A stretch of DNA of 64,000 bases from Heterohyrax brucei (GCA_028571685.1 CM053156.1:82091049-82155048); one strand, 5' to 3'; counted from the stretch's first letter, positions 1 to 11,203 are shown. Notes: generated by a model not told the origin, from the sequence alone. Made by a program: numbers and translations.

Positions 1-839
1 CACTGACTACAATGACAAACAGACAACGGCTTCTCAGCTACCACACAAAGGGCAACACGGAAGGCAAATTCTGAAATGGATGACGTCAAGCATTTATTGA
101 GATTTGGGGACAAAGCTAGCAGGAGGCGGAGCAGGACACTTATTACTTATGAGATGTACGAGTTTCCATGGGGTCTGTAACCAGAGTCTGGTTACCTTCC
201 GGTCTTGATCTCTAAAACCAACAATGAAAAAAAGTCCTGAACTTAATAATACTAAACTAAGTCAGTGTGATGAACGAACTAACGCTGGAATGCGGGGGTA
301 GCTGAACCTACTGAATGAATGAATGAATGCATGCACAAAGAAGTGCATCAAGAAGGGGACCTTTGGTGGCCTTCTTTAGGTAGCATCTGGGTTGCCAGTG
401 TTGGGTTGCGCGGTTTCTCCCCTGCTAGTGGATGGGTTATGGTCAACAATCCATTTTTCGTCCTTTAGCCCTCCCTGTGGCCAGTGGCATACATGACAGG
501 GTTAAAAGAAGCCGAATTCTCAGCTTTAGCCTCACAAGCTGAGCGCTGGCTCCAGAAAGCTCCAGTTACAGGTTTTCAAAGCCTCATTCACAGGTCAGCA
601 TCGTCAGCGTCACCAGAACTCGCCAGGAATTTGCAAATTCTCAAGATCCACTCTAGAGATACTGACACAGAAACTCTGAAGGTAGAGCTAGCAATCTGTT
701 TTCACAAGCCCTCCGGGTGCTTTTGATGTACCCTGGAGTTTGCTAAGCTCATAGACAAGATCACATCCCCAGACAAGATCACATCCACACTGGAAGCTGT
801 AGTTTTAACTGTATGTTTAGCACTGCCCAATGCTTGACA

Positions 840-1018
840 GGAGCCCTGGTGGTGTAGTGGTTAGGAACTTAGCCCCTCACCAAAAGGTCAGCATTTGGAA
901 TCCACCAGGCCTTCTCTAGGTACTCCTTGGAAACTCTGTGGGGCGCTTCGGCTTTGTCCTATAGGGTTGCTATGAGTTGGAATCGACTAGACAGCAATGG
1001 GTTTGATTTGGGTTTTAT
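840..1018 (+). repeat. AfroSINE, sense
   Basis: Starts GGAGCCCTGGTGGTGTAGTGG (tRNA-like A-box area), has AAAAGGTCAGCATTTGGAATCC as B-box area and ends GCAATGGGTTTGATTTGGG. Full-length short form of about 175 bp. Confidence 0.85.
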
Positions 1019-1654
1019 GCCAGATGCTTTGCAAAATACCCCAGGCATCCAAGCAAAGTTTTCAGTTCTTATCAATAATATCGACTCAGGTCCAATCTCT
1101 GCAGACAGGCGCACACCCTTGCTCGGGGTCCACGGTCTCCTCTTCCCTGCTATGGGGTAGGGCAGGGAGAAAGGATTCAGCAATGCAGGATTGAGAGATT
1201 CCAGATTCTTCCACGTTTCTTTTCTTCTTCCCTCCCTCCCTCTCCTCCTTGCAAAGCCCTCTTTCAGAGACAAACAAGGATAATTCAAGGAGGACCTTGT
1301 TAGTCAAAGGGTCATAACCACAAAACTTATTTTCCAGTCATCAAAAATGGCCAAGTGTTGGAAGAGGCTGGGATTCTTTTAGGGCTATTGAATGCTGTAA
1401 AGAACAATTTTTGAAGACTTATTTTCAGAGATCTTGCTTTGCCATGCTGAGCAGTTTTGTTGACAAAGTTTATTTTTACTCACGAGAGTCAAAAGTGAAC
1501 AGTCTCAGGTGTTCGTATCACTTGGAGAGGGGATCTCGTTGTAGCATCTATGCTTGGCATGGCCGTGAAGTCACCTTTTATTTCTTTCTTTGGGTCCTGC
1601 ATTCCTAAGGCTCTGTACGCAGAGAAAGTTGAACCAGCTCCAATGTGTCTGATC

Positions 1655-1842
1655 ACTGTGTGCCATCAAGTCAGTCCTGAGCCTGTGTGACAGAGCGGGA
1701 CTGCCCATGGGATTTCATAGGCCGTAATCTTTATTGGAGCAGATTGACAGGTCTTTTATCCCTTGGAGCCGCTGGTGAGTTTGAAACCCGATGTTTTAGC
1801 AAGCAGCTGGGTGCTTAACCACTGTGCCACCAGGGCTCCTTC
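1655..1842 (-). repeat. AfroSINE, antisense long form
   Basis: Tail side GTGCCATCAAGTCAG, ends at CACTGTGCCACCAGGGCTCC. Contains the extra internal block (GTAATCTTTATTGGAGCAG) that marks the long form, about 190-200 bp. Confidence 0.8.
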
Positions 1843-1849
1843 TCCAGTA

Positions 1850-2376
1850 CGTGAACTCATGAACTTCATTGCTCAGAATATCACTGCAGTCACCTTCCAA
1901 GTCCTCCCCTTGGGAAGCTATGCACCTACGCCAGCACCTAGTCCACCCTTCAAAGCAATCTTGAAACTCTTTCTGGAATGGCCATTGCTCACAGTAGCCT
2001 AGTGGCAAGTTCTCAGACTTCATCCAATAGTTGCCAGTGAGGGAGTTTTTAGCCAGCAAACAAATAACTGATTGGAACACCTTCCCTACTCACCTGATCT
2101 GGCCCCCAGTGATTTTTTTCTTTACCTAAACTTAAAGGAAATATTGAAAGGACGAGACTTGGGTGACATTCGGGACATCAAGGGTAATATGACAATAGCT
2201 CTGATGGCCTTTCCAGAAAAAGAGTTCCAAAATTGCTTTGAAGGGTGGACTAGGTACTGGTGTCGGTGCACGGCTCCCCAAGGGGAGTACTTTGAGGGTG
2301 ACCGTAGTGACATTCGGCCATGAGGTATGCAGCAGTTTTTCTAGGATGAGTTTGCAAACTTAATTGTCAGTCTTTG
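1850..2376. mobile_element. Rearranged mariner relic, copy 1
   Basis: Contains two transposase C-terminal pieces in opposite orientation. On the minus strand (about 2000-1865) is FQDCFEGWTRCW; on the plus strand (about 2072-2323) are YSPDLAPSDFFLYLNLKE and FQNCFEGWTRYW ending YFEGDRSD. The second contains the mariner D34D-type context (PDLAPSD). The right end reads GATGAGTTTGCAAACTTAATTG and the left GTGAACTCATGAACTTCATT, an imperfect inverted pair. Non-functional. Confidence 0.75.
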
Positions 2377-2624
2377 TATGCCCTGTGTAAGCCTGTATTA
2401 ATTTTCCTCTTTTTACTTTCCTATAATTCCAGAGAGGCAGGTATAACAGACCAATACATAAAAACAACACTCCTACCACTAACATGACTGAGGCTGTCAC
2501 AAACACAGAGTTCCAGGCTGCTCCACCTCCGTGATTTGTATTCCCAGAGAGAACTGGTGGCCAGAATCACAGTAAGCAGCCAAAGCCCCAAAGTACAAGG
2601 GAGGCGGCTTTGGGATCAACAGGC

Positions 2625-2825
2625 TTGTCTCTGAGCATCAGTTTTCCTTCTGCCACTTACCCGTTCTGTGACATTGGACAAATCCTCTAAACACTCTCTG
2701 CTCCCTCTCCCTGGCCCACATAGTGGGGCCGTGAGAGCACTCATCTCCCAGGTTATTTTACTAATAAATGAGAAAGAGCATGCAAGAGTGCTTAACACAG
2801 AGCCTGCCAGGCCATCAACCTGAAG
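2625..2825 (+). repeat. MIR SINE
   Basis: Ancient mammalian MIR core: CTGCCACTTACCCGTTCTGTG, ACATTGGACAAATC and the 3' AGTGCTTAACACAGAGCCTG. Confidence 0.75.
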
Positions 2826-2846
2826 TAAGTGGCAACTACAGTTATT

Positions 2847-3018
2847 AGAAACCCTGGTGGCCTAGTGGTTAAGTGCTATGGCTGCTAACCAAAAGGTCAG
2901 CAGTTTGAGTCCACCAGGCGCTCCTGGGAAACTCTATGGGGCAGTTTTATTCCATCCTGTAGGATTTCTATGAGTCAGAATCGACTGGACGGCACTGGGT
3001 TTGGTTTTGCTTTGGTTC
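2847..3018 (+). repeat. AfroSINE, sense
   Basis: Complete short form: CCCTGGTGGCCTAGTGGTTAA, GTCAGCAGTTTGAGTCCACC, tail CACTGGGTTTGGTTTTGC. Confidence 0.88.
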
Positions 3019-4016
3019 CCTCTAGATAGTAGCTGTCAAAGGTTTTACTAGACTTATGGGATTGAATTTGTAATAAAGAAAACAATAGACTCTCATGGCT
3101 GTTTCTCCTTTGGACCTTAGGTTTGCCTACTATGAAGATTCTCAGTCTTTCTCTAAGCCTGAGAAAGTCCTTCCAACAAGGGGTGTCTTACCAAACTAAT
3201 GGTCCCACAAAGAAGTCAGAGACAGGAGAAGGGCTGAATGAACAAGGTGTCTGACGAGTCTGGAGGAGGGCAGCGCTTTTCCAGCGCAAGGTGTTCTTAA
3301 TACTGATGGCTTCTGCTTGTCATCTACATGTTTCTATCTGCCACCTTGGCAGGCAGCTCTGTCTGCTCGGTTTGTGAGTACCTGAGTGCGGTGGTCTGCC
3401 CACTGATTTTTAAAAACAGACCAGCACTTCAAACATCCCATTTTCTAACATACGGCTGCGTTGATGCACAGGAATATCCTTTTCTATTGAGGGCACGGAA
3501 GCCACCATAGATAGTCCTTGGGAATCTTCCGAAATCCTGCAGAAGCCCACAGGCTTTTGGTGAAGCGCTACCTCTGTGTGTCCTGAATACAGTGCTAGGA
3601 CTTACAAGACTCTGGGTTTGTTTTGTATTCCCTGAAATTACAGCTATTTTGAAAAATGATATTCTTTTTCTTTTAATTGCTACAAAGGAAAAGATCTCTT
3701 CAGGAATGAACTGGGTAAGGCATTTAATTACCTTAATGAAAACCATTCAGCCAAGTACAGGAAAAGCTGCCAAAGCTGAACCACTGTGAGACAGAAATCT
3801 GCCAGAGACAGAAAACTAAAAAGAAACTTGCACTAAAATCACAAAAAAGTAGGAAAATGGCACCACATCAAAGACAAGGGACAGACAGGACCTGGAGAAA
3901 CAAGGCAGGTGTGTCACGTTCTGCCGTTCACAGGCTTCACCGTAGTTCCTTTGCGACCAGTGTAAACGCATCATCTGAAAGGAACCTGAGGGATGGTGAA
4001 AGATACAGAAACCGAA

Positions 4017-4214
4017 GCAAACTTGTTACTGCGGAGCTGATCCCGACTCACAGTGACTGCAGCATGCTGTAAACTCCACCGCCGGGTTTCCTAGATGGTC
4101 CGCTTTACAGAACCCAACTACCAGCACTTTCTCCCTCGGAGCAGCCAGTGGATTCGAATCACTGACCTTTCCTTTAGCAGCTGAGCGCTTAACCACTGCA
4201 CCACCAGGGCTCCT
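4017..4214 (-). repeat. AfroSINE, antisense long form
   Basis: Runs from AAACTTGTTACTGCGGAGC to CCACTGCACCACCAGGGCTC. The centre is diverged. Confidence 0.8.
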
Positions 4215-4227
4215 TCAGCAAAGGATG

Positions 4228-4396
4228 AAGCCCAAACAAACCCACCAGCCTCAAGTTGATTCCACCTTTGGGCAACCCTATAGGACAGAGCAGAATTGCT
4301 CCACAGAGTTTCCAAGGAGCAGCTGGTGGATTTGAACTGTCAACCTTTTGGTTAGCAGACACAGCACTTAACCCACTACACCACCAGGGTTTCCTG
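4228..4396 (-). repeat. AfroSINE, antisense short form
   Basis: AAACCCACCAGCCTCAAGTTG at the tail and CTACACCACCAGGGTTTCC at the head. Lies 14 bp from the previous copy. Confidence 0.88.
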
Positions 4397-4804
4397 GCAA
4401 AGAAAAGAGGTTAGAAAAATCAATGATTTGATGGAGAAAACAGATACAAAGTAGAGGCAACACCTTTAAAACTGAGTTTTCTACAAAATTATTTTTTTAA
4501 GAAAACATATTTTGCTAATAACAGCTAAAATCAGTTGTAAAGTATTCACTTATTTAGCTCAAAATAAACCCAGTGTGATGGTCCAGATGCTGTCTAGATT
4601 TTCATGCCCTTGGAGAGCAGTGGAGTAGTTTTATTTTTTTTTTCCCTGCATAAACTCAAAGAGTTTAAATCAGCTCAAAAACCACAAAAATGTTACCAAA
4701 AAGTGAGTCCTGAAAAGAATTGCTCTAGCTGACTTCCAAAAATCTGCCCTGTGAGAATACTACCAGATAAGCATAAAAGTTAGGTACATAGGCTATTCAG
4801 TGTC

Positions 4805-4966
4805 CCCCCAAACCCAACCCACTGCCATGGAGTCAACTCTGACTCAGCGACCACACAGGACAGAGGAGAACTTCCCATAGAGTTTTCAAGCAGTGGCTGG
4901 TGTGTCTGAACGGCCGACCTTTTGGTTTTCAGCAACGCTCTTAACCACGGTACAACTAGGGCTCTT
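4805..4966 (-). repeat. AfroSINE, antisense short form
   Basis: CCCAACCCACTGCCATGGAG at the tail, CCGACCTTTTGGTTTTCAGC in the head. Confidence 0.85.
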
Positions 4967-5132
4967 TACGGGATATTCCAAGCAGGTAGTAAGCAGCTGA
5001 GATCATGCTTAAGAGGCACAAACCATGTGCTCACTGGAGAGAGCTGAAAAGCCAGTATCCCTTTTCCTCGTTAGGCTTCTTCCACTCATGTTCGTGACTG
5101 GATCTGTACCACTGGGAGTTTAAACCACAGCA

Positions 5133-5326
5133 AGAAACCAAACCCACTGCCACAGAGTTGATTCTGACTCAGCAACCCTATAGAACTGCCCCATAGGGTT
5201 TCTCAGGCTGTAATCTTTATGGAAGCAGATTTCCACGTCTCTCTCCTGCCGCGTGCCTTCTGGGTTCCAACTGTTGATCTTCTGGTTAGCAGCTAAGCGC
5301 TCACCCACTGCGCCACCAGAGTTCCT
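5133..5326 (-). repeat. AfroSINE, antisense long form
   Basis: ACCAAACCCACTGCCACAGAG at the tail. The long-form block TAATCTTTATGGAAGCAGATT is present; the head ends CTGCGCCACCAGAGTTCC. Confidence 0.88.
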
Positions 5327-5898
5327 TATGCCTGGAATTTAGTGGCTACTTAATAATTATTTGTTGAAAAAGTAGACGAATGAACTACAAAAAGTTACAA
5401 GTAAGCCAAAGGTGCATTGACAGAGCAAAGCTATGAGGTCATCCAAAGAAGCTGTTACAAAGAGGTGGTTCCGTATCAGGAGCTGCAAAGTGGACAAGGC
5501 CAGTAACATAAATGAGTGGGCTGCGCTGGGTATGACGATAGGGAGTGGTGGGGAGTGCGTTATACTGGAAAGTCCATGTCTCTGCGTATCTGAATTAACT
5601 GCAATGGCCTTGAGGAGTTCTAGTGAAGACAGAATAGACGACAAGGATAATTAACACACGTGGAACCTTTGGGGGAAATTCTAACAGGCTGAAAGGGAAG
5701 AATAATGTTAGGTTCCCAGGCTTATCCTTTGTTGTTGGCAATGTTGCTGTTGTTGTTAGGTGCTGTCGAGACAGTTCTGACTCACAGTAACCTATGCACA
5801 ACAGAACGAAACACTGCCCAGTCCTGCATCATGCTCTCAGTCGTTTTCACGCTTAAGTCCGTTGTGGCAGTCCATCTCGTTGAGGGTCTTCCTCTTTT

Positions 5899-6490
5899 TC
5901 AGTGACCTTCCACTTTACCAAGCATGATGTCCTTCTCCAGGGACTGATCCCTCCGGATGTGTCCAAAGTATGTAAGATGCAGTCTCACCACCTTTGCTTC
6001 CAAGGAGCACTCTGTTTGTACTTCTTCCAGAACAAATCTGTTGGTTCCTTTGGCAGTCCATGGTACATTCAATATTCTCCTCCAGCACCATGATTCAAAG
6101 GCATCAATTCTTCTTCTGTCTTCCTTATTCATTGTCCAGCTTTTGTATGCATATGATGTGGTTAAAAATACCATGGCTTGGGTCAGGCAGACCTTAGTCT
6201 TCAAGGCAATATCTTGACTTTTCAACACTGTGTCTTTTGATTTCTTGACTCCTGCTTCCATGGATGTTGACTGTGGAACCAGGTGAAACAAAATTCTTAA
6301 CAAACTCAAAGTTTTCTCTATTTATCATGGTATTGCTTGCTGGTCGATTTGTGACAATTTTTGTTTTCTTGATGTTGAAGTCTAATCCATACTGAAGGCT
6401 GTGGTCTTTGATCTTCATCAGTAAGTGTTTCAAATCCTCTTCACTTTCAGCAAGCAAGGTTGTGTCACACGCATAACACAGGTTGTTAAT
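5899..6490 (-). pseudogene. RTE reverse transcriptase palm and C-terminal part, decayed
   Basis: The catalytic YADD box reads YACD (codons 6475-6464), a loss of one metal-binding aspartate. It is followed by TTLLAESEEDLKHLL and NIKKTKIV in one frame, then shifts frame to the conserved C-terminal block with FESWCWRRILNVPW, NRFVLEE, LTYFGHIRRDQS and KDIMLGKVEGH. A duplicated-looking 45-bp stretch present in the copy near 47600 is missing here. Confidence 0.85.
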
Positions 6491-6574
6491 GAGTCTTCCT
6501 CCAATCCTGATGCCTCATTCTTCTTCATATAGTCCAGCTTCTTGGATTTGCTCAGCATACAGATTAAATAAAAA

Positions 6575-6625
6575 ATAAAAACCCGCTGCTGTCAAGTCAA
6601 TTCTGACTCATAGCAACTCTATAGG
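6575..6625 (-). repeat. AfroSINE 3' fragment inside RTE
   Basis: Antisense 3' part (AAAACCCGCTGCTGTCAAGTC, then GACTCATAGCAACTCTATAGG) interrupts the RTE sequence. It is 5'-truncated. Confidence 0.7.
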
Positions 6626-7012
6626 TGTGGTGAAAGGATATAACCCTTAGTCACACCTTTCCTGACTTTAAGCCAGGTAGTGTCCTCTTGTTCTTTCTGC
6701 AGGACTGCCTCTGGATCCACATGCAGCTTCCTCATGAATACAATTAAGTGTTCTGGAATTTCCATTCTCCACAATGTTATCCATAAGTTGTTATGATCGA
6801 CACAATCAAATGCCTTTGCACAGTCAGTAAAGGATAGGCCATCCTTTTTTTTGGTATTCTCTACTTTCGGTCAAGATCCACCCAGCATCATCAATGATAT
6901 CGCCTCTAGATCTGGCTTGAATTTCTGACAATTTCCTGTCAATGCACTGCAGCAGTTGCTTTTGAATAATCTTTAGCAAAATTTTACTTGCATGTGATAT
7001 TGATGACATTGT

Positions 7013-7612
7013 TCAATAGTTTCCACGTTCTGCTGGATCACCTTTCTTGGAAGCAGGCATAAATATGGATCTCTTACAGGTGGTTGGCCCAGTAGCTGTC
7101 TTCCAAATTTCTTGGCATAGACAAGTGAGCACTTCCAGTATTGCATCTGTTTGTTGAAATATCTCAAACGATAGTCCATCAGTTCCGGCCGCCTTGTTTT
7201 TCACCAATGCTTTCCATGCAGCTTCAACTTCTGCCTTCAGTACCATTGGTTCCTGACCATACACAACCTCTTCTAACAACTGAACACTGACAACTTCTGC
7301 CTTCAGTACCATTGGTTCCTGACCATACACAACCTCTTCTAACAACTGAACACTGACAACTTCTGCCTTCAGTACCATTGGTTCCTGACCATACACAACC
7401 TCTTCTAACAACTGAACACCAACAACTTCTTCTTGCTGTAGTGACTCTGAGCATTTCTTCCACCTTCTTTTAATGCTTTTTGAGTTAATATTTTCCCTGT
7501 AGAATCTTTCACTATTGCAACGCAAAGCTTGAATTTTTTTTCCGGTTCTTTCAGCTTGAGAAATACCGAGCATGTTCTTCCCTCTTGATTTTCTATTTCC
7601 AGCTCTTTCCAC
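7013..7612 (-). pseudogene. RTE reverse transcriptase, N-terminal part with triplicated segment
   Basis: Carries the thumb-proximal signature WKALVKNKAAGTDGLSFEIF followed by PASKKGDPAERGNY, both typical of RTE reverse transcriptases. Just before it, a 22-residue segment (VVSVQLLEEVVYGQEPMVLK plus AE) occurs three times in frame, from the 66-bp tandem repeat at 7226-7423. The frame closes shortly after the GNY motif, so the catalytic part is in other frames. Confidence 0.85.
7226..7423 (-). repeat. 66-bp tandem triplication inside the RTE
   Basis: Three almost identical 66-bp units start at 7226, 7292 and 7358 (each beginning AACTTCTGCCTTCAGTACC on the plus strand). Only the last unit differs near its end. 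The unit is 22 codons, so the RTE frame is kept. Confidence 0.95.
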
Positions 7613-7938
7613 ATGTCTTTATGATACTTTGCCTTCTCGAGCTGCTCTTTGAAAACTTCTGTTCAGTTCTTTTACTTCATCATTCCTTCCTTTTGCTTTA
7701 GATACTCGACATTCAAGAGCAGGTTTCAGGGTCTCTTCTAACATTCAGTTTGACCTTTTCTTTCTTTCTTCTTTTTAACAGCCTCTTGCTTTCTTCATGG
7801 AAGATGTCTTGGACGTCATTCCACAACTCGTCTGGTCTTTAGTTGTTAGTGTTCAGTGCATCAAATCTGCTCTTGAGATGGTCTCTAAACTCAGGTGGGA
7901 TATACTCAAGGTTATACTTTGGCTCTTGTGGACTTGTT

Positions 7939-8690
7939 CTAATTTTCTTCAGTTTCAGTTTGAACTACGAGCAACTGACAGTCTGTTCTGCAGTCAGTAC
8001 CTGGTCTGACTGACGATACTGAGCTTCTCCAACGTCTCTTCCCACAGATGTAGTCTGTTTGATTCCTGTGTATGCCATCTGGTGAGGTCCATGTGTGTAG
8101 CTGCTTTTTATTTTGGTTCAAAAAGGTATTGGCAATGAAGACGTCACTGGTCTTGCAAAATTCTGTCATGTGACGTCTGGCATCATTTCTGTCACCAAGG
8201 CCATGTTTTCCAACTTCTGATCTTTCTTTGGTCCCAACTTTTGCATTCCAGTCACTAGTAATTAGCAACACATCCCACTTGCATGTTTGATTAATTTTGG
8301 ACTGTAGACACTGGTAAAAACATTCAATTTCTTCATCTTTGGCCTTAGCGGTTGGTGCGTAAATTTGAGTAATAGTCATACTAACTTGTAGGCATATGGA
8401 TATTATCCTATCACTGACAGCATTGTGGTTCAGAAAAGATCTTGCAATGTTCTTTTTGACGATGATGAATGTAACACCATTCCTCTTCAAGCTGTCATTC
8501 CCAGCAGTAGCCCATATGATTGTTGGACTCAAAATGTCCCAAACTGGGCAGGTCACTAATGCCTAGGGTATGGATGTTTATGCATTCCATTTCATTTTCG
8601 ACAATTTCCAAATTTCTTAGATGCACAGTTTGCACATTCCACATTCTGATTATCAATGGATGTTTGCAGCTGTTTCTTCTCCTTTTTAGT
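7939..8690 (-). pseudogene. RTE endonuclease domain, decayed
   Basis: Remnant of an APE-like endonuclease that nicks target DNA for target-primed reverse transcription. Visible motifs: IYAPTAKAKDEE, SDWNAKVGTKE (active families have D-F/W-NA-K-G), TWTSPDG and QTDYI. The segment that usually reads S-D-H before QLL has become RTDCQLLV, losing the catalytic His. Upstream of 8556 the frame is interrupted by stops, though NLEIVENEMECINIHTLGIS is still readable. It is not expected to work. Confidence 0.85.
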
Positions 8691-9030
8691 CACGCCACAT
8701 GAGCTAAGGAAGGTCCCGAGGGCTTTACTCCACTCATATTGTTAAGGTCGACTGTACTTTGAGGAGGCAGCTCTTCCCCAGTCATCTTCCGAGTGCCTTC
8801 CAACCTAGGCGGCTCATTCTGTGGCCCATATCTGACACTGTTCACTGCTATTCATAAGGTTTTCATTGGCTAATTCCTTTCTGATGTAGATTGCTGAGTC
8901 CTTCTTCCTAGTCTGTCTTGCCCACCATGGGTGACCCTGCTGGTACCTAATTACCAGTGTCCTAACTTCCAGGATCACAGCAACATGCAAGCCTCCACTG
9001 TATCACAAACTGACAGACAAGTGGGCGGTC

Positions 9031-10056
9031 ACGGGCAACAGGTAATCATCAACGTGAAAATGATCAGCTCTGGTGGTGGGAATCCACTGAGGATTGCTTG
9101 GGAGAACTATTTCCTCCTACGTCTATCCCTGTCCTGTGGAAATTCGTTCCAAAGGACTTGTTTGTTTCCATTTGTTCCCCTTACAATGCAGGCTTTCCTA
9201 GTGTCTACAGCTAGGAAAAGTTCCCCAAGGATGTGTCACACAAAGCTGGGGAGGGTGACTGTAAGGGTTTGTCTTGGGTGGGTTAAAGGTGTTTTCTTGC
9301 TTTCTTTGAAGTCTCCTATATTTCCCCCTCTTTCAGATGAAGAACGCTTCCTGCTGGGTATTTGGACGATCATGTCACTCTGTTTCCTACTCCCCCCACC
9401 CCTCCCCACTTCTCAACTCCATGCAGAAACAGGGACATTGGCTCACCCTCAGTATCACAGTGAGCCATGTGGGGACCCCATTTGTCCTTCAGATGAGCTC
9501 CTAGACACAGGTCAAACAATTTTTTTCTTTTCTGACATTGTGTAAAAATTGGTTTTAAAACTGCTAATCGCGATACCCATTCTCAGCTGCAATTTGCAGA
9601 GCCAATGAGACGCACTCCAGGTGGATAGCAGCCGTGAGAGCTGCCCACCACTTACTCTACGCATCTCATTCCATGAGAATCTAGCAGGAAAAGAAAATGA
9701 TTCTGGCCACCAGCTCCTCACAGTTATCCCTAATGAGGCTCCACTCCCACTGGCCAGGACTGTGTTTGTTTGGCTTGGTTTGATGAACTAGAAAGAATCC
9801 ATGAACAGGGTGAGCCAGTGAAATTAGAGAACAGCTTTCTCAAAGGATTAAACCTCCAAATACTCTCAAAAATAAAAGTAATGGAAATTCTTTTTCATTA
9901 AAAGGGAATTAAACCAATGACATTTTACATGTTTCTTTTTTTTTTTTTTTCTCCCTCTAAACTTTCTGAGTTTGCTTTAGGGTGTTATTTAAGTTCCTGA
10001 CTCTTCAGATATGTAATTAATATACATGACTCTTAATAAGGAAAAAATAAAAAAAT
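9031..10056. other. Non-coding stretch, no element recognised
   Basis: Intronic or flanking sequence beyond the RTE 5' end. A pyrimidine run (TTTCTTTT then T-run) lies at 9930-9955. The 204-codon plus-strand frame that begins in the RTE leader shows no protein-like features. Confidence 0.6.
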
Positions 10057-10256
10057 AAAAACATGGTCGTGGAGTCGATTGTGCTCACAGCAATCCTATA
10101 GAACAGAGCAGAACTGTCCCCTAGGTTTCCCTAGGCTGTGTCATTATGGAAAGCAGACAGCCACAGCTATCTCCTGTGGTGCTACTGCTGGCTTTGAACT
10201 GCCGATGTTTCAGTTAACAGCTGAGTGTGTAACACTCTGTGCCACCTGGACTCCTT
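10057..10256 (-). repeat. AfroSINE, antisense long form
   Basis: AAACATGGTCGTGGAGTCG at the tail after an A-rich stretch; the head ends TGCCACCTGGACTCC. Confidence 0.83.
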
Positions 10257-10667
10257 CTTTCTACTCTATACAAATCAAAAACAAGGCAATGTCACTGGCT
10301 AATCTACAGCTTTTCACTATTAGACAACTATTTTGTCACTTTTCTTATTTGAATTCTCTACAAGCCCATTTTGCCCAAATCTGTATTTCTCCCAGGGCAT
10401 CTTCGAAACTGTTCCCATGGTAACACATGACTTAGACTGCTGATTACTTAATCCTTGAAAAAGTCACCCCATGTTCTTCATACAAATAATTATGTTCTCA
10501 AAAGAAATTTCACCTCATAAACATAATGAGAATAGCGGTATCATCTGTCATAAACCAAAGGAAACTTTAAAAAACAAATGGAAAAGTTAATCATCATGTT
10601 AATTTATATGAGATGTTGTGACCTGACGAAACTCTTGACCTAGTGTCCGGGAGATTTAAAACACAAA

Positions 10668-10832
10668 ACAAAACAAAATCCATTGCCACTAAGTCAGTTC
10701 AGATTCACAATGACACTGCAGGACAGAATGGAACTGCCTCATAAAGTTATCAAGGAATGCCTGGTAGGTTTAAACTGTTGACTTTTTGGTTAGCAACTAT
10801 AGCTCTTAACCACAGCACCAGGAAGGTTTCCA
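10668..10832 (-). repeat. AfroSINE, antisense short form
   Basis: AAAATCCATTGCCACTAAGTC at the tail, TTTTTGGTTAGCAACTATAGC in the head. Confidence 0.85.
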
Positions 10833-10861
10833 GAAAGGGAGCTCACCCCTCTAAAGAAAAG

Positions 10862-10917
10862 TCCCACTGCTGTGAAGTTGATTCCAACTCACTGCGACCC
10901 TACAGGACAGAGTAGTA
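10862..10917 (-). repeat. AfroSINE 3' fragment
   Basis: CCCACTGCTGTGAAGTTGATT to GGACAGAGTAGTA, truncated. Directly next to the micro-insertion at 10929. Confidence 0.75.
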
Positions 10918-10928
10918 ACAGGAAGATT

Positions 10929-10967
10929 GCCAGCCAAGCCAAACACTATTGAGTTGCAATGAGTTGG
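10929..10967 (-). mobile_element. 39-bp SINE-tail micro-insertion with 11-bp target-site duplication
   Basis: ACAGGAAGATT occurs at 10918-10928 and again at 10968-10978. The 39 bp between them, read on the minus strand, are an inverted bit of the SINE 3' region (CCAACTCATTGC) followed by the SINE 3' end in normal orientation (AACTCAATAGTGTTTGGC) and a CTTGGCTGG tail. Confidence 0.75.
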
Positions 10968-11203
10968 ACAGGAAGATTAGGAGCAGTTAAAGAGCAGCTC
11001 AGGACTATTTGCAATAAGGTGAGACTTTCTCTGTGACCGACTCAGAAGGATGAAAGGAATCTTTTCCCCACACGATTCGTATGCCACTCACATTCTCCAT
11101 GTACCACCCACAATTACGTCTCCTGCCACCTGTGGCCCCTGTCATTTAATGAGGCCCTGATCCACGTCTTTGAGTTTCCTAGAACGGGAGGCATGTGGCT
11201 TAC

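Larger units (their letters stand above)
5735..9030 (-). mobile_element. Nearly full-length, broken RTE-type LINE
   Basis: Minus-strand, non-LTR retrotransposon of the RTE (BovB-like) clade, about 3.3 kb, close to the usual length. Order in its own direction: 5' leader (9030-8700), endonuclease remnant, reverse transcriptase remnant, and a 3' end near 5735 with the TGTTGTTGTTAGGTGCTG stretch that also ends other copies here. Several frameshifts and stops break the single ORF. A SINE fragment lies inside it at 6575-6625. The leader contains a stretch (8850-9015) also present in the tRNA-Gly-headed SINEs of this window. Confidence 0.88.

Noticed and set aside
8931-9545. 204-codon plus-strand frame
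   Set aside because: Begins within the RTE leader in antisense and runs into unremarkable intron; no protein-like features, no matching neighbours.
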